Positions 46,172-56,218 of a stretch of 64,000 nt of DNA are shown in pieces; within the stretch, counting starts at the first letter, position 1, and each line of letters begins with the position of its first letter. The notes beneath the pieces are model-generated. The model was not told the origin of the DNA and ran no database searches. It saw nothing but the letters and a program-made list of their open reading frames with translations. The position numbers and the translations under genes were made by a program. Origin of the DNA: Leptodactylus fallax (lineage: Eukaryota; Chordata; Amphibia; Anura; Leptodactylidae); contig CAMRHE010000323.1 of the NCBI GenBank assembly GCA_947044405.1, positions 1,115,001 through 1,179,000 of the forward strand. Direction: 5' to 3'.

Positions 46172-46308
46172 CAGGGATAGGCAACCTTCAGCACTCCAGC
46201 TGTTGTGGAACTACAACTCCCAGGATGCATAACTGCTTTGCTTGTCTTGGAACATGCTGGGAGTTGTTGTTTCACAGTGGCTGGAGTGCTGAAGGTTGCT
46301 GATCCCTG
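46172..46308. mobile_element. hAT-like MITE (cagggataggcaacctt type)
   Basis: Left end cagggataggcaaccttcag, then cactccagctg, pairs with right end gctggagtgctgaaggttgc, then tgatccctg. Flanks ctctatga (46164-46171) and ctctagtt (46309-46316) share CTCTA, as expected for a diverged 8-bp hAT target duplication. Second member of the family at 17875. Confidence 0.8.
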
Positions 46309-46316
46309 CTCTAGTT

Positions 46317-46839
46317 GAGCAATGTTACACTGCGGTCTGTGGAAATATACACCCTGCAAGCCAACGGAGCTGAAATCCGACATTTACCTGCACGCTCTAG
46401 CTCAGTTCAGATAGAAGCAGATCCAGCCAGGTCAGCTCTTCTGTACAATCCCTGTCATATTTAGACTGTCTAAACGAGATAGAAGATAGGATCTCGCATA
46501 CACCTAGTAAGGAGCTCGGGGCCTTTACAAACAGAACCTTAGGGCTGTACAGTACTGTGTAACATCTCACCGACATGACAGGTCAATTCTGTTGCCCGAA
46601 GAAACGGCAACAAACAAAAGCAGGTGTACGGTATTATACTCGAGAGTGCCGGAGCTGGAGACTCTTAAATATTTTAACTCTAAAACTTCCAAAATTTGTA
46701 AATGTGAAACCTATAGAAAGCAATTGTTCTGCCCACTCATATAAGTCATGTGAAATACAAAGTCCACCCTCTATGAATTCTATGGCATTACATACCAGGA
46801 CATAATAAAAAGTTCTGGCCCTTAGAAGGTGTTAAAATT
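46317..46839. other. Non-coding, nothing recognised
   Basis: No gene found before the Tc1 fragment. Confidence 0.4.
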
Positions 46840-47216
46840 AGGTAAATCCAACCTCAGATGTAGAACAACACACAAGACAATGCAAAGCGTCATTATGTAA
46901 CCAAAACTAGGCCAAAATCCAGAAGCAGTGCGTGAAAAATGAAGTGCACCCTTACTGCGTGCATAGGAATTAAGAGGTGACGTAGAAGCCCTTTATTAAC
47001 TGATCATCAGCAAGTGTGATCACCGCTATAAAAAGTAGAAGTTTTGGCAGTTTACTGGTCTGAAGGATTCAGGCATGTCAAGGAGGAAAGACATCAGCAA
47101 TGATCTTAGAGAAGTAAATGTTGTTTCCATCAATCTGGGAAGGGTTATAAAGCCATCTCGAAACAATCTGAAGTCCATCATAAAGTGAGTAAAATTATTC
47201 ACAAGAATTCCAGTGT
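46840..47216 (+). pseudogene. Tc1-like transposon 5' fragment (second Tc1 family)
   Basis: Contains the Tc1 5' UTR phrase 'acctcagatgtagaacaaca' and, from ATG 47075, MSRRKDISNDLREV, the start of a Tc1-like transposase N-terminal helix-turn-helix domain. A frameshift near 47145 moves the rest (KGYKAISKQ, then KIIHK) into another frame. The fragment stops where the MITE begins at 47217. No catalytic domain remains. Confidence 0.75.
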
Positions 47217-47360
47217 TAGGCTAAGACCCCACGTAGCAGGCCGCAGCCAAAAGGCACTGCGGTAAAAATCGCGGCGGAAACGCATCGCAGTTTTTCCTGC
47301 AGCGCTTTTCACAGGGAATCCAGTTTTTTTCTTTGTGGATGTTCTGCTTCAATTATACCT

Positions 47361-48336
47361 ACATGCTTCACGGTGGGAACCAGGCATGTAGAGTCCATTC
47401 ATTCACCTTTTCTGCGTCGCACAAAGACACGGTGGTTGGAACCAAAGATCTCAAATTTGGACTCATCAGACCAAATCACAGATTTCCACAGGTCTAATGT
47501 CCATTCCTTGTGTTCTTTAGCCCAAACAAGTCTCTTCTGCTTGTTGCCTGTCCTTAGCAGTGGTTTCCTAGCAGCTATTTTACCATGAAGGCCTGCTGCA
47601 CACAGTCTCCTCTTAACAGTTGTTGTAGAGATGTGTCTGCTGCTAGAACTCTGTGTGGCATTGACCTGGTCTCTAATCTGAGCTGCTGTTAACCTGAGAT
47701 TTCTGAGGCTGGTGACTCGGATGAACTTATCCTCCGCAGCAGAGGTGACTCTTGGTCTTCCTTTCCTGGGGCGGTCCTCATGTGAGCGCTTGATGGTTTT
47801 GGCCATTGCACTTGGGGACACTTTCAAAGTTTTCCCAGTTTTTCGGACTGACTGACCTTCATTTCTTAAAGTAATGATGGCCACTCGTTTTTCTTTACTT
47901 ATCTGCTTTTTTCTTGCCATAATACAAATTCTAACACTCCATTCAGTAGGACTATCAGCTGTGTATCCACCTGACTTCTGAACAACACAACTGATGGTCC
48001 CAACCCCATTTATAAGGCAAGAAATCCCACTTATTAAACCTGACAGGGCACACCTGTGAAGTGAAAACCATTTCAGGTGACTACCTCTTGAAGCTCATCA
48101 AGAGAATGCCAAGAGTGTGCAAAGCAGTAATCAAAGCAAAAGGTGGCTACTTTGAAGAACCTAGAATATAAGACATATTTTCAGTTGTTTCACACTTTTT
48201 TGTTAAGTATATAATTCCACATGTGTTAATTCATAGTTTTGATGCCTTCAGTGTGAATCTACAATTTTTATAGTCATGAAAATACAGAAAACTCTTGTAA
48301 TGAGAAGGTGTGTCCAAACTTTTGGTCTGTACTGTA
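47361..48336 (-). mobile_element. Tc1-like transposon, 3' half deleted, nested in a MITE
   Basis: The high-coordinate end ttttggtctgtactgta is a Tc1-type TIR (on the minus strand tacagtacagaccaaaagtt). The low-coordinate end is not a TIR: transposase sequence runs to 'catgcttcacggtgggaacc' and stops at the MITE, so the second half with its TIR is lost. Inserted at a TA in the MITE. Confidence 0.8.
47399..47920 (-). pseudogene. Tc1 transposase, N-terminal half
   Basis: 173 codons from ATG. Residues 1-60: helix-turn-helix DNA-binding part (MARKKQISKEKRVAIITL, GKTLKVSPSAMAKTIKR). Residues 55-110: second DNA-binding part (GRPRVTSAAEDKFI). WSDESKFEIFG at about 150-160 holds the first catalytic Asp of the DDE triad. 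The family protein is about 340 residues; here a TGA follows RRRKGE, a few more family-like residues are readable past it (LVPTVKH), and then homology ends at the deletion. The remaining catalytic residues are missing, so it is inactive, although the preserved half is surprisingly clean. Confidence 0.88.
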
Positions 48337-48917
48337 TATGGAAAACGTCGGCATTTCTGTAGGTATAACTGACATGCCGAGATTTACAAAAAAACACAAC
48401 GTTTTTTTGAAATCTCAGCTTTTCTTCGGATATTTTTCTGCAATGTGTGGATGGGATTAGTCAGAATCCCATCCACTTTGCTGGTACTGAGGTTCTTGCT
48501 GTGGTGTTTCCTCCGTGGCAAAAACACAGCGTTTTCGCAAGGTGGGGCTTAAAAAGTTTTTGTTTTACTGTGGGTGGGGCCTTCTTTATTATAATTTTTT
48601 TTTTTTAAACTCGTTTTATTGAAAATTGCGTATCAGACAAAGGAAAAGAAATCAAAACAAATACATAACATGTTGCACACCAAAAAACGAGAATTTCAAT
48701 GTAAATTCACTCAACGCACCACATCCCACCTCGCCAGGTCCTCGTCCCATCCGGACCATATAACGTAGACTCGGTACAGAAAGAATATAATCAGGACATG
48801 CGTAATACTGTATACATCAGTTATCATGTACAAAACATGCAGTCAATAAGTCAAGGGTAACAACAAGGATACACTCCAAAATGAGAGGTCGTGGATACTC
48901 CTGGTGTCTCGCACCCC

Positions 48918-51509
48918 TCACGGCATGAGTAAATTAATGGCAGAGCGCAATGAGGGAGCCGTATATTGGGTTACCGGAGAATTGCACCATGTTCCCCACA
49001 CCTTATGGAATTTCTGAGGGCACCCTCTCCCTTTATACACAATCTGGTTATAAGGAAGAACAGTATTAACAAGTTTCTTCCACTGAGATACTGATGGGGG
49101 TTTCGGAGCCATCCATCGCAGTGCGATAGCTTTCCTAGCATAAAATAAAGACTCCCTCAAAAGGATTCTAACATGGTGTTGCCATAATTCTTCATCTAAT
49201 ACACCGAAAAGGCATATCTCTGGGGTTAATGGTATAGGTTTAGCCAGAACTTCCGCCAGGAGATCCACGACCCCTTTCCAAAAACATTGTATGATCGGAC
49301 ATTCCCAAATCATATGCCAAAAGTCTGCCTGTGGACAAAGACACCTAAGGCATCCGGGGTTGGGCAGACGTCCCATTTTGTATAGACGGGAAGGTGTCAA
49401 GTAACATTGGTGTAGAATATATGTTTGAATCAGTTTGTTGTTAGCTGAAGGTGACACATGTTGAGGAGATTCAAGGATATCTTGAAACATCTCATCTGTG
49501 AGAGTTGGGATATTTATGCTCCATCGCGTCAAGGCCGGGGCGTCCAAAGTGGACACCTTGGCCTGTATCAGATGTGCATATAAAGTAGATATCAAACCCC
49601 CAGGGCCCTGTGAGCGAAGTATGCCGATAAGCGGATACTCAGATATATTGTCCAATCGATCCGGGAACTGAGAAGAAAGTGCATGTCTAATCTGTAGATA
49701 TCTAAAGAACTGCGTTCTAGGGATGCCATAGGAGGAGCTTAGCGAGTCAAACGTTTTAAAAACCCCTTGTATGTACAGGTCACTAAGAGAGGACACGCCA
49801 TACTGCGACCAGGCCCGGGCGCCAGGCAGGGCAAATAACGTCGGCAGACCAGGGTTGTGCCAAAGCGGGGTCTCCGCAGGTATATCAGAATAAGTGGACA
49901 CCTTTTTCGCCTGACGCCAGACCTGTCCCGCCAGGGCATGGATGGGCAACAATTTCCCCCTAAACAAGGCCGGGTGTTCCAACACCGGCCACAGATTATG
50001 CAGACCCAGGTGGTGAGCCAGATGTGCCTCGGACCTCGGTAGGGGATCAGATGAGAGCCACTTCCTAATAAAACGGAGCTGTCCTGCCAGGTAGTAAAGA
50101 AACAGATCAGGGAGTGATGTGCCCCCGAGCTGCTTTGGTCGTTGTAGAGATGACAACCTAAGCTTAGATCTAGAGTTTCCCCATATAAAGGAGATAATGA
50201 GGGAGTCCATTTGTTTAAAAAATCTAAGGGGCACGGACACAGCAGAATGGCTTATAGCATATAGACATTTGGGTAGTACTATCATTTTAACTAGGTTGAT
50301 TCTACCAGCCACCGACAAAGGCAGTGTAGCCCAAAGATTAAACTTAACCCTAAAGTGCGAGATGAGCGGAAAGATGTTCTGTTCCAAAAAACACCTATGG
50401 TCCCTAGATATAAAGATGCCCAGATATTTGCAGGTTGAGACTGTAGTCAATCCACATACCACATTCCCCTCAGCTACACTTGACGCACGGCCAATATGCA
50501 TGTATGAGGACTTAGTCCAATTGGTCCGTAGGCCAGAATAATTACCAAATTCATCAATTATAGCCATGGCTCTGGGCAGAGACCGGGAGGGGTCGCTCAT
50601 AAACAGGAGTAAGTCATCGGCATAGAGTGCTGTTCTCTCCTCCCGGGTGCCTATCACTATGCCTTTATATATGGGGTCATTCCGAAGCAGTATTGCCAAG
50701 GGTTCCACCGCCAGAGCAAACAGTAGCGGTGACAATGGACATCCTTGTCTTGTACCCCTACCCAAAGGAAAGTAGGAAGACAACGCGCCATTAATGGACA
50801 GTGCCGCTCTAGGGGAACAGTATAGAAGGGAAATCCAGGTAACAAACCCCTCTCCAAATCCGTATCCTCGCAACACCTGCAATAGAAAAGGCCACTCGAC
50901 AGAGTCGAACGCCTTTGTTGCATCTAAAGAAGCCATCGCCCAGTCATGTGAGGATGATGCCCCAATCTGAGTTATCACCTGAGCCCTTCTAAGATTATCC
51001 GATGTGGATTTTCCAGGCATAAAGCCTGTCTGATCCGGATGGACAAGGTCGAGAACAACAGAATTTAGCCTTTTCGCCAACATTTTAGTAAGGAGTTTAT
51101 AATCTATATTAAGCAGTGATATAGGCCTATATGAGCCACAGTCCAGCGGATCCTTGTCAGGCTTAAGTAACAGGATAATGGTGGCGTCATAAAAGGACTC
51201 CGGGAGACTGGGACCCACAAAGGCAGCGTTATAACAGTCAAGCAACACCGGGAGAAGCAGGCCCCCATACTGGGCATAAACCTCCACCGGGATGCCGTCC
51301 GGACCCGGCGATTTGCCCCTTGCCATATCTGCCAGGGCACCCGATAGCTCCTCTAGCGTAAAAGGGGAATCTAAAAATTCACGTTGGTCTTCTGACAATG
51401 TAGGAAGGGGGATCAAGCCCAAATAGGTGGCAAGCTCTCCGTCAGTGACTCTAAGCTTGGAGAGGTATAACTCACTGTAATACCTATAAAATCTGTCACT
51501 AATGGCCAA
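48918..51509 (-). CDS. L1 ORF2 protein, reverse transcriptase and C-terminal part
   Basis: 863 codons in the third ORF2 frame. Motifs: KSPGPDGIP at 66-74, SYRPISLLN at 126-134, LDATKAFDSVEW at 195-206 (first catalytic Asp 196), RQGCPLSPLLF at 254-264, LYADDLLLF around 295-303 (catalytic Asp 298 and 299). Near 740-760 a Cys/His knuckle (CLRCLCPQADFWHMIWECP) is the L1 C-terminal zinc-binding motif. All three catalytic aspartates are present. The protein would nick DNA and copy the element RNA at the nick. The first ATG is internal; the natural frame enters from upstream through the break near 51527-51545. Little decay is visible in this part. Confidence 0.93.
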   Translation of the reverse strand: MAISDRFYRYYSELYLSKLRVTDGELATYLGLIPLPTLSEDQREFLDSPFTLEELSGALADMARGKSPGPDGIPVEVYAQYGGLLLPVLLDCYNAAFVGPSLPESFYDATIILLLKPDKDPLDCGSYRPISLLNIDYKLLTKMLAKRLNSVVLDLVHPDQTGFMPGKSTSDNLRRAQVITQIGASSSHDWAMASLDATKAFDSVEWPFLLQVLRGYGFGEGFVTWISLLYCSPRAALSINGALSSYFPLGRGTRQGCPLSPLLFALAVEPLAILLRNDPIYKGIVIGTREERTALYADDLLLFMSDPSRSLPRAMAIIDEFGNYSGLRTNWTKSSYMHIGRASSVAEGNVVCGLTTVSTCKYLGIFISRDHRCFLEQNIFPLISHFRVKFNLWATLPLSVAGRINLVKMIVLPKCLYAISHSAVSVPLRFFKQMDSLIISFIWGNSRSKLRLSSLQRPKQLGGTSLPDLFLYYLAGQLRFIRKWLSSDPLPRSEAHLAHHLGLHNLWPVLEHPALFRGKLLPIHALAGQVWRQAKKVSTYSDIPAETPLWHNPGLPTLFALPGARAWSQYGVSSLSDLYIQGVFKTFDSLSSSYGIPRTQFFRYLQIRHALSSQFPDRLDNISEYPLIGILRSQGPGGLISTLYAHLIQAKVSTLDAPALTRWSINIPTLTDEMFQDILESPQHVSPSANNKLIQTYILHQCYLTPSRLYKMGRLPNPGCLRCLCPQADFWHMIWECPIIQCFWKGVVDLLAEVLAKPIPLTPEICLFGVLDEELWQHHVRILLRESLFYARKAIALRWMAPKPPSVSQWKKLVNTVLPYNQIVYKGRGCPQKFHKVWGTWCNSPVTQYTAPSLRSAINLLMP

Positions 51510-51510
51510 G

Positions 51511-52250
51511 CTATTGGACAGTACCTCCCCCCGTCTCTGAATGCACTCGTAGTATGGCAGGTGAGGCTGTGTTTTGATGTATTAGTTGAGCTAGAAAGCT
51601 GCTCGACTGGTTGCCGAGTTCGTAAAACTTCTGTTTGCTAAAAAACAGAGACCTACGTGCCTTGTCATGCAGTATATGCAGATATTGTCTACCCGTCTGC
51701 AACCATTGAGACCTAGCCTCATCAGTTGGATTAGCCACGTATGCGGCTTCGAGCGAGGCACACTGGGTCGCCAAGGTGGTCTCCAACAGCGAGGATTCCC
51801 TCTTTACAAAGGAAATGGAGGACTTAATACAACCCCTAAGATATGCCTTCATAGTTTCCCATAAGAGGAGCGGAGAAGTGTTTGGGGAATTAATGGTCAA
51901 AAACGTCTGAAGTTGATCAGGTATTCGATCATGTGGTACAAATAGTTTCAACCAAAATGGGTGGATTCGCCAACCCTGTCGTGGCTTAGCAGCCGTACTA
52001 CTATTTAATTGGACCAACAACGGGGAATGATCAGACACTGCCCTGGGTAAATAGGATATGGTCTGCAACAAAGAATATGCTTTAGTATTTCCAAAAGCAT
52101 GGTCAATCCTGGACAGAGTATGTCTGTTGGCAGAGTGACAGGAAAAGGTGCGGGCCTCCGGAAACCGGACCCGCCACAAATCCAACCACCCCAATTCACG
52201 GATCACTCCGGCCATTGTAGTAGGGCGAGGCAGAGAGGGGGGAACCTGGC
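51511..52250 (-). pseudogene. L1 ORF2, middle segment (endonuclease C-terminal part and linker)
   Basis: Belongs to the minus frame that is open from 52434 to 51511; real homology starts near 52250, after the G6 run at 52237-52242. It has SRIDHAF and SDHSPLL, the last endonuclease motifs with the catalytic Asp and His, then a helical linker. The frame ends at a stop next to the C6 run (51527-51532), after which the next frame takes over. Each break could be a one-base slip in the genome or a homopolymer error in the assembly. Confidence 0.85.
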
Positions 52251-52717
52251 TCCGCGGAGAACCGATCCAATGCAATATCCATAACTTTGTTAAAGTCACC
52301 CAAACATAATGCAATAGCCCCAGGGAATCGGGTCGCAAACTGCGCAGCCTGCTGGAGCACAGCAAGATCAGACGCCGGTGGCAAGTACACACCCAGGATA
52401 ACATACAGGACAGAGTCAACCCAGGCCTGGACAAAAACGTATCGTCCCTCGGGGTCCCTTACAATGAGGCCTGGCTCCCACCTGAGTCTACGATGCACCA
52501 AGATGGACACCCCCCTGGAATAGGAAGTGTGTGTAGAGTGAGCCGCCCACTGAACCCATGGCTTCTGAAGTCGCCTGGAATTATCTGGAACCAAATGAGT
52601 TTCCTGAAGGCATATGAGGTGTGGGTCAGCCCTCCTAATCTGAGAGAAAACCAATGACCTCTTTCGTGGGCTACCCAGGCCCCTCACATTCCAAGATAGT
52701 ACACTAAAGGACGCCAT
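52196..52717 (-). pseudogene. L1 ORF2, N-terminal endonuclease segment
   Basis: Starts at ATG 52717 with MASFSVLSWNVRGL (catalytic Asn 10), ICLQETH (catalytic Glu 39), YVILGVYLPP and LCLGDFNKVMD (Asp 141, Asn 143), the apurinic-type endonuclease core. The family frame is lost after LDRFS, at about 52237-52250, and the remaining 20 or so codons are out of frame. Start is the first in-frame ATG and fits the usual ORF2 N-terminus (about MA, then SWNVRGL). Confidence 0.9.
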
Positions 52718-53221
52718 GGTCGTCTAAGAGTGTAATGTAATCATGGCAATTCAGGACCCCAAAAGTGACCCGCCTATGAGTGTGTAGTGCGTGGCTGAGT
52801 GAGACACAGAGTGGTGTGCAGCAACCTAAGAACAATATACAAACGAAATGAACCATTACACCCCTAAAGGGTGTGAGACATACTACTGGCATAAACAAAC
52901 AATATTTGTTAAATTAACCGTGGCTACAATTAACGGGGGAAGAAGTGCACCCACAGTGGTTGGTATACGGGGCACTGTCTTAAAGGTATGGATAATCACT
53001 AGGCTAGGAGATATACTATTCAACAGAGCCAGGTTCACATGAGTAAATGAGATACACCGGCGCCCGGGGGTCGCCAGCCCAGGTAACTATAAGACTACAG
53101 GATACTATAATAACAGAACCGCACTTTTCATAAAACTACTTATGCAATAAACAAGAGCATCCCGTAATACATAAGTCCTTATGTATGGTCCGATCGGACC
53201 TCTCACCACACGCCGTCAGGA

Positions 53222-54094
53222 TCATCGTCTCGGAGATCGAGGAAGAAGAGATAGCCAGTCCTCCACATCCCTCGGTGAAGTAAAGAAAAGGGACCTGCCG
53301 TCATGGACGACCCGAAGACGTGCTGGGTAAATCATGGAGTATTGTATAGCCTTTTCTCTCAACCGCCTCTTAACGGCCACGAAGGATGCTCGGGTCTTCT
53401 GGAGAGCCGCCGAGAAATCTGGAAACATGGCCACTGCTGCTCCGTTGTACTTAAGCTCGCCGGCCTGGCGCGCAGCCCGCAACGCCGTATCCCGATCCGT
53501 GCTGTTAATCAGACGGGCCAACAAGGGTCGAAGAGGTGCGCCCTGAGGCGGCGGTTTAGCCGGAACCCTATGGGCCCGTTCCACTGCAAATATTGGTGAG
53601 AAGTGAGCCTCCGGCAGGACATTTTTCAGCCACCCCTCCACAAAGGCCCGAGGATCTTCACCCTCCGCCCGCTCCGGCAGGCCCAGGATACGGAGGTTGT
53701 TTCGTCGCAATCTATTCTCCAAGTCATCCGCACGCTGGGTCCACAAACTTGCAGCTCTCTCCAGCTCCTGGAGTTTGGCAGGAAGTGGGTTAACAGTGTC
53801 CTCTACCTGAGAGACCCGATCCTCCACCTCACACACCCTGCCTCGCAAGGTCTGAAAGTCCTGACGGAGCAGGCCCAGGTCGATTTTTACCTCCTCAATT
53901 TTCCCGGTCAGCGAGGAAGTGCCGGCATGGATCGCCTCCAGTAGCTGTCCAGTAACTTGCTTTAAAGTGGGCTCGGGGTCCTCCTCTGGAAGGGCAGGAG
54001 AGGCTGCCTCAAGCGATGGTGATGTAGAAGAGGATGCTGCCCTGGAGAACCCCCTCAGGCGATCAGAGACAGAGGTTGATTGCGGGCGACTCAT
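53222..54094 (-). CDS. L1 ORF1 protein (RNA-binding, coiled coil)
   Basis: 290 codons from ATG 54094 (MSRPQSTSVSDRLRGF); the frame is open 45 codons further upstream, but that part reads as 5' UTR. Domains: Ser/Pro-rich N-terminus (1-40); coiled coil about 50-130 with heptad-like LTGKIEEVKIDLGLL and VSQVEDTVNPL; RRM-like core starting RRNNLRILGLPE (130-141); C-terminal domain about 215-275 (YSMIYPARLRVVHDG). This is the layout of L1 ORF1p, which trimerises and binds the element RNA to form the transposition particle. No frameshift. Usual ORF1 length is about 300-370 residues. Confidence 0.92.
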   Translation of the reverse strand: MSRPQSTSVSDRLRGFSRAASSSTSPSLEAASPALPEEDPEPTLKQVTGQLLEAIHAGTSSLTGKIEEVKIDLGLLRQDFQTLRGRVCEVEDRVSQVEDTVNPLPAKLQELERAASLWTQRADDLENRLRRNNLRILGLPERAEGEDPRAFVEGWLKNVLPEAHFSPIFAVERAHRVPAKPPPQGAPLRPLLARLINSTDRDTALRAARQAGELKYNGAAVAMFPDFSAALQKTRASFVAVKRRLREKAIQYSMIYPARLRVVHDGRSLFFTSPRDVEDWLSLLPRSPRR

Positions 54095-55270
54095 TTTAGA
54101 GAGTCGGCGGCCGCTCTTCCTGCGTTCCGTACGGGTGGATATGTTGGCAGAGGAGGAGGTGTGATTGTAGCAAGACCTGGCCGGCCCCAGAGGATTATAG
54201 ACAAGGTCTCTGGCTAATAGCAGTTGCACAGTAGGAGCCTCTATGTCAGGCCACCAGGGCCAATCAGCCAGCCGAGGACAGACAGTAACTCAACAGTCCA
54301 ATAGTATCGATGGCAACAGACTCTGGATTATAAGCGATGTCTCCAAGAGAGAGCCGTCAGCAGAGTAATGAAATAAATAGATTGCCAGGAAGAACTAAGA
54401 GGGAACGGATGGCAACTCAGCGATCCAATAGTGCCGATAGCAACAGTCACTGGATTATAAGTAAGGCCTCCAAGAAGGCCAGTAGCGAAGTGATGGAGTA
54501 GATAGATTGCCAGGAGGAACTAGAGGAGGACAGATGGTAACTCAACAGTCCAGTAGCACATACAGCAACCGTCACTGGATTATAAGTAAAGCCTTCCAGA
54601 GAAGCAGTCAGCAGGACGATAAATCGTACAGAGGCACACACCTTCAATGGGTCAGAGACAGTTGATGGCTGCCACAGATATTGCCTTGCACTACTGCCCA
54701 GAGGAGCCAGGGGATGGTCCTATCGTGCCCAGCAGCAAGGAGGAGAGAGGAATGCCGGCTCCCAAACTTCCAGGCAGGGATAGAGGGAACCGTCAGAGAT
54801 AGGCTCAGCTCGCCAGGAACGCCAGACTCAGCGCCCCCTCATCAGCAGATGGCCAAACCGGTCAGGGTTAAAATGGCCGCCCGCCACGTGGAGAGAGGGG
54901 AGACCGCCGTCCGGGTGCCAGCAGGACCAGCGGCCCCAGCGGTGCCTGCACAGCCCAGGCCGGCCCACGAGCGCAGCCCCAGAACAGCAGCTCCACCCCA
55001 CAGCAGCGCGGGACAGAGCGGCTCCGGCAGCGGCGGTGGGAGTGTATGGCCGCCGGCCACGTGTAGCGATCACCGACTACTACCCAACGGAGAAGGACAC
55101 CGGCAGAACGGGAGCTCTGGAACCAGGAGGAGGGCCTCAGAAGTGCGTTCCAGCGGACAGCGAACCCGGGCACCGGTAAGCAAGGATGGATTTCAGGATG
55201 GATGAGCGGCTCTAGCCGGAGCTCCGCTCACATGCGACCGTCCATGTCGCGCGCTAGCCACGCCCCCCCC
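54095..55270 (-). promoter_or_regulatory. L1 5' UTR / internal promoter
   Basis: Starts at the element end with a G7 run and 'cgtggctagcgcgcgac' (minus strand). Very GC- and CpG-rich from 54680 to 55270, then repeats (54274-54625). Two cacgtg E-box-like words (about 54884 and 55057). LINE 5' UTRs carry their own promoter; the transcription start is inferred to be the 55270 end. Plus-strand frames here, such as 54681-55205, are CpG-driven and not genes. Confidence 0.75.
54274..54625 (-). repeat. L1 5' UTR tandem monomers (~127 bp, nearly 3 units)
   Basis: On the plus strand 'ggacagacagtaactcaaca' (54274), 'ggaacggatggcaactcagc' (54403) and 'ggacagatggtaactcaaca' (54528) start units containing 'tggattataag' and 'agatagattgccaggag(ga)aact'. 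A more diverged trace ('ggattatagacaaggtctct') lies at 54192. Repeated 5' monomers in L1s often act as promoter modules. Confidence 0.85.
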
Positions 55271-55283
55271 TTTATTATAATTT

Positions 55284-56218
55284 GTACCATAAACTGGTGT
55301 TGTACCAGCTCCTAGCGGACGTAGAGCTTCTGGCACAACAGAGATGTACTTGCAACTTATTAGGTGCCTCTAATTCCCATGCAAAGGAGATCAAGACTGG
55401 TGTAAGAAACGTCAGTCTTCATAAATCTTTTCTAATGTGTGAGCATTACTAAAACTTGTGGCAAAACTTCAGTGTTTGTGGAAAAAGTTATGATTATCTA
55501 TAAAAAAAATAAAAATAAAAAATTTCAACATGGTTGGAGCGTTCACATTGGCTTATTACTTCCATAATAATTCTGTATTATTTTTTTTTTTAAGTTGTAA
55601 AGTCCTAGCCTAAATCTTCAATGCCAGAAGAAGATAATCCTACATAGATTTTGTGGATAAATCCGATGGTACCGTACATAGGAGATGAGTGATGAGCTAC
55701 GATGGGTGAAAGTCTATCGAGTCTGACTACAACTACAGAGGTTTTCAGTTCAAAGTGCAAACAAAAAAAGTGTGTTTTACCACAAGACCAGGCCCAACGT
55801 CCAAGGCCGCGCTTTCTCTTCCCATATTATGGGATCTTCCTGGTATTATTCCCAACAGCTTTTTATCTCGTGTGTATAATCCCGACCCTCCAAGTGAAAA
55901 TGAATCGTGCCCTTGTGCTATTGTGTACGCGTGCCTAAGGATTACCCAGCACAGGGAGCCATTAATCCATTCAGCCCACTTACTCGGCCTGCACAAACAT
56001 CCACTTTTATCTCTGTGGTTCGCACACAGGGAAGAAAGCAGAACAAAGTTGCATCGCCAGTCCCATCAAACACATAAATCATTTGACCAAAAGATCTTCG
56101 ATGAACCAGGCTGGTGACCCGAGTTATTAGGGAACTGCATATATAACAATCTCCTACTATACACTGCTTCCAAAACCATAGTGCAATGAAAGACTACAGG
56201 ATGTCAGTGTGTGTTCTG
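55284..56218. other. Non-coding; right flank of the L1
   Basis: Joins directly to the sequence left of the L1 at 48583, so the insertion split this DNA. A-rich run near 55500-55525. A 120-codon plus frame at 55755-56117 has no domain. Confidence 0.45.

Larger units (their letters stand above)
47217..48550. mobile_element. MITE, ggctaaggcccc-type, split by a Tc1
   Basis: The left part (taggctaagaccccacgtag, to about 47360) and right part (from about 48337: ggaaaacgtcggcatttctg, through gcgttttcgcaaggtggggc to 48550) together match the intact copy at 59017-59285. A Tc1 copy lies between them. Confidence 0.75.
48584..55283 (-). mobile_element. Full-length L1-superfamily LINE with target-site duplication
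   Basis: Flanked by tttattataattt on both sides (48585-48597 and 55271-55283). Minus-strand order from the high end: 5' GGGGGGG start, GC-rich 5' UTR with ~127-bp repeats (54274-54625), ORF1 (54094-53222), 505-base spacer, ORF2 (52717-48918), 3' UTR of about 320 bases, then a poly(A) tail (seen as T run 48595-48606). About 6.67 kb, both UTRs present. Full length and a perfect duplication indicate recent insertion. ORF1 is open; ORF2 has two frame breaks, each at or near a 6-base G run. Belongs to the L1/Tx1 group by its ORF architecture; the exact family cannot be named by eye. Confidence 0.95.

Noticed and set aside
50119..50541. 140-codon plus-strand frame
   Set aside because: Antisense to the L1 ORF2 reverse transcriptase; a shadow frame.
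54681..55205. 174-codon plus-strand frame
   Set aside because: Lies antisense in the GC-rich 5' UTR of the minus-strand L1; it is Arg/Pro/Ala-rich without a domain, as expected from CpG-rich DNA lacking stops.
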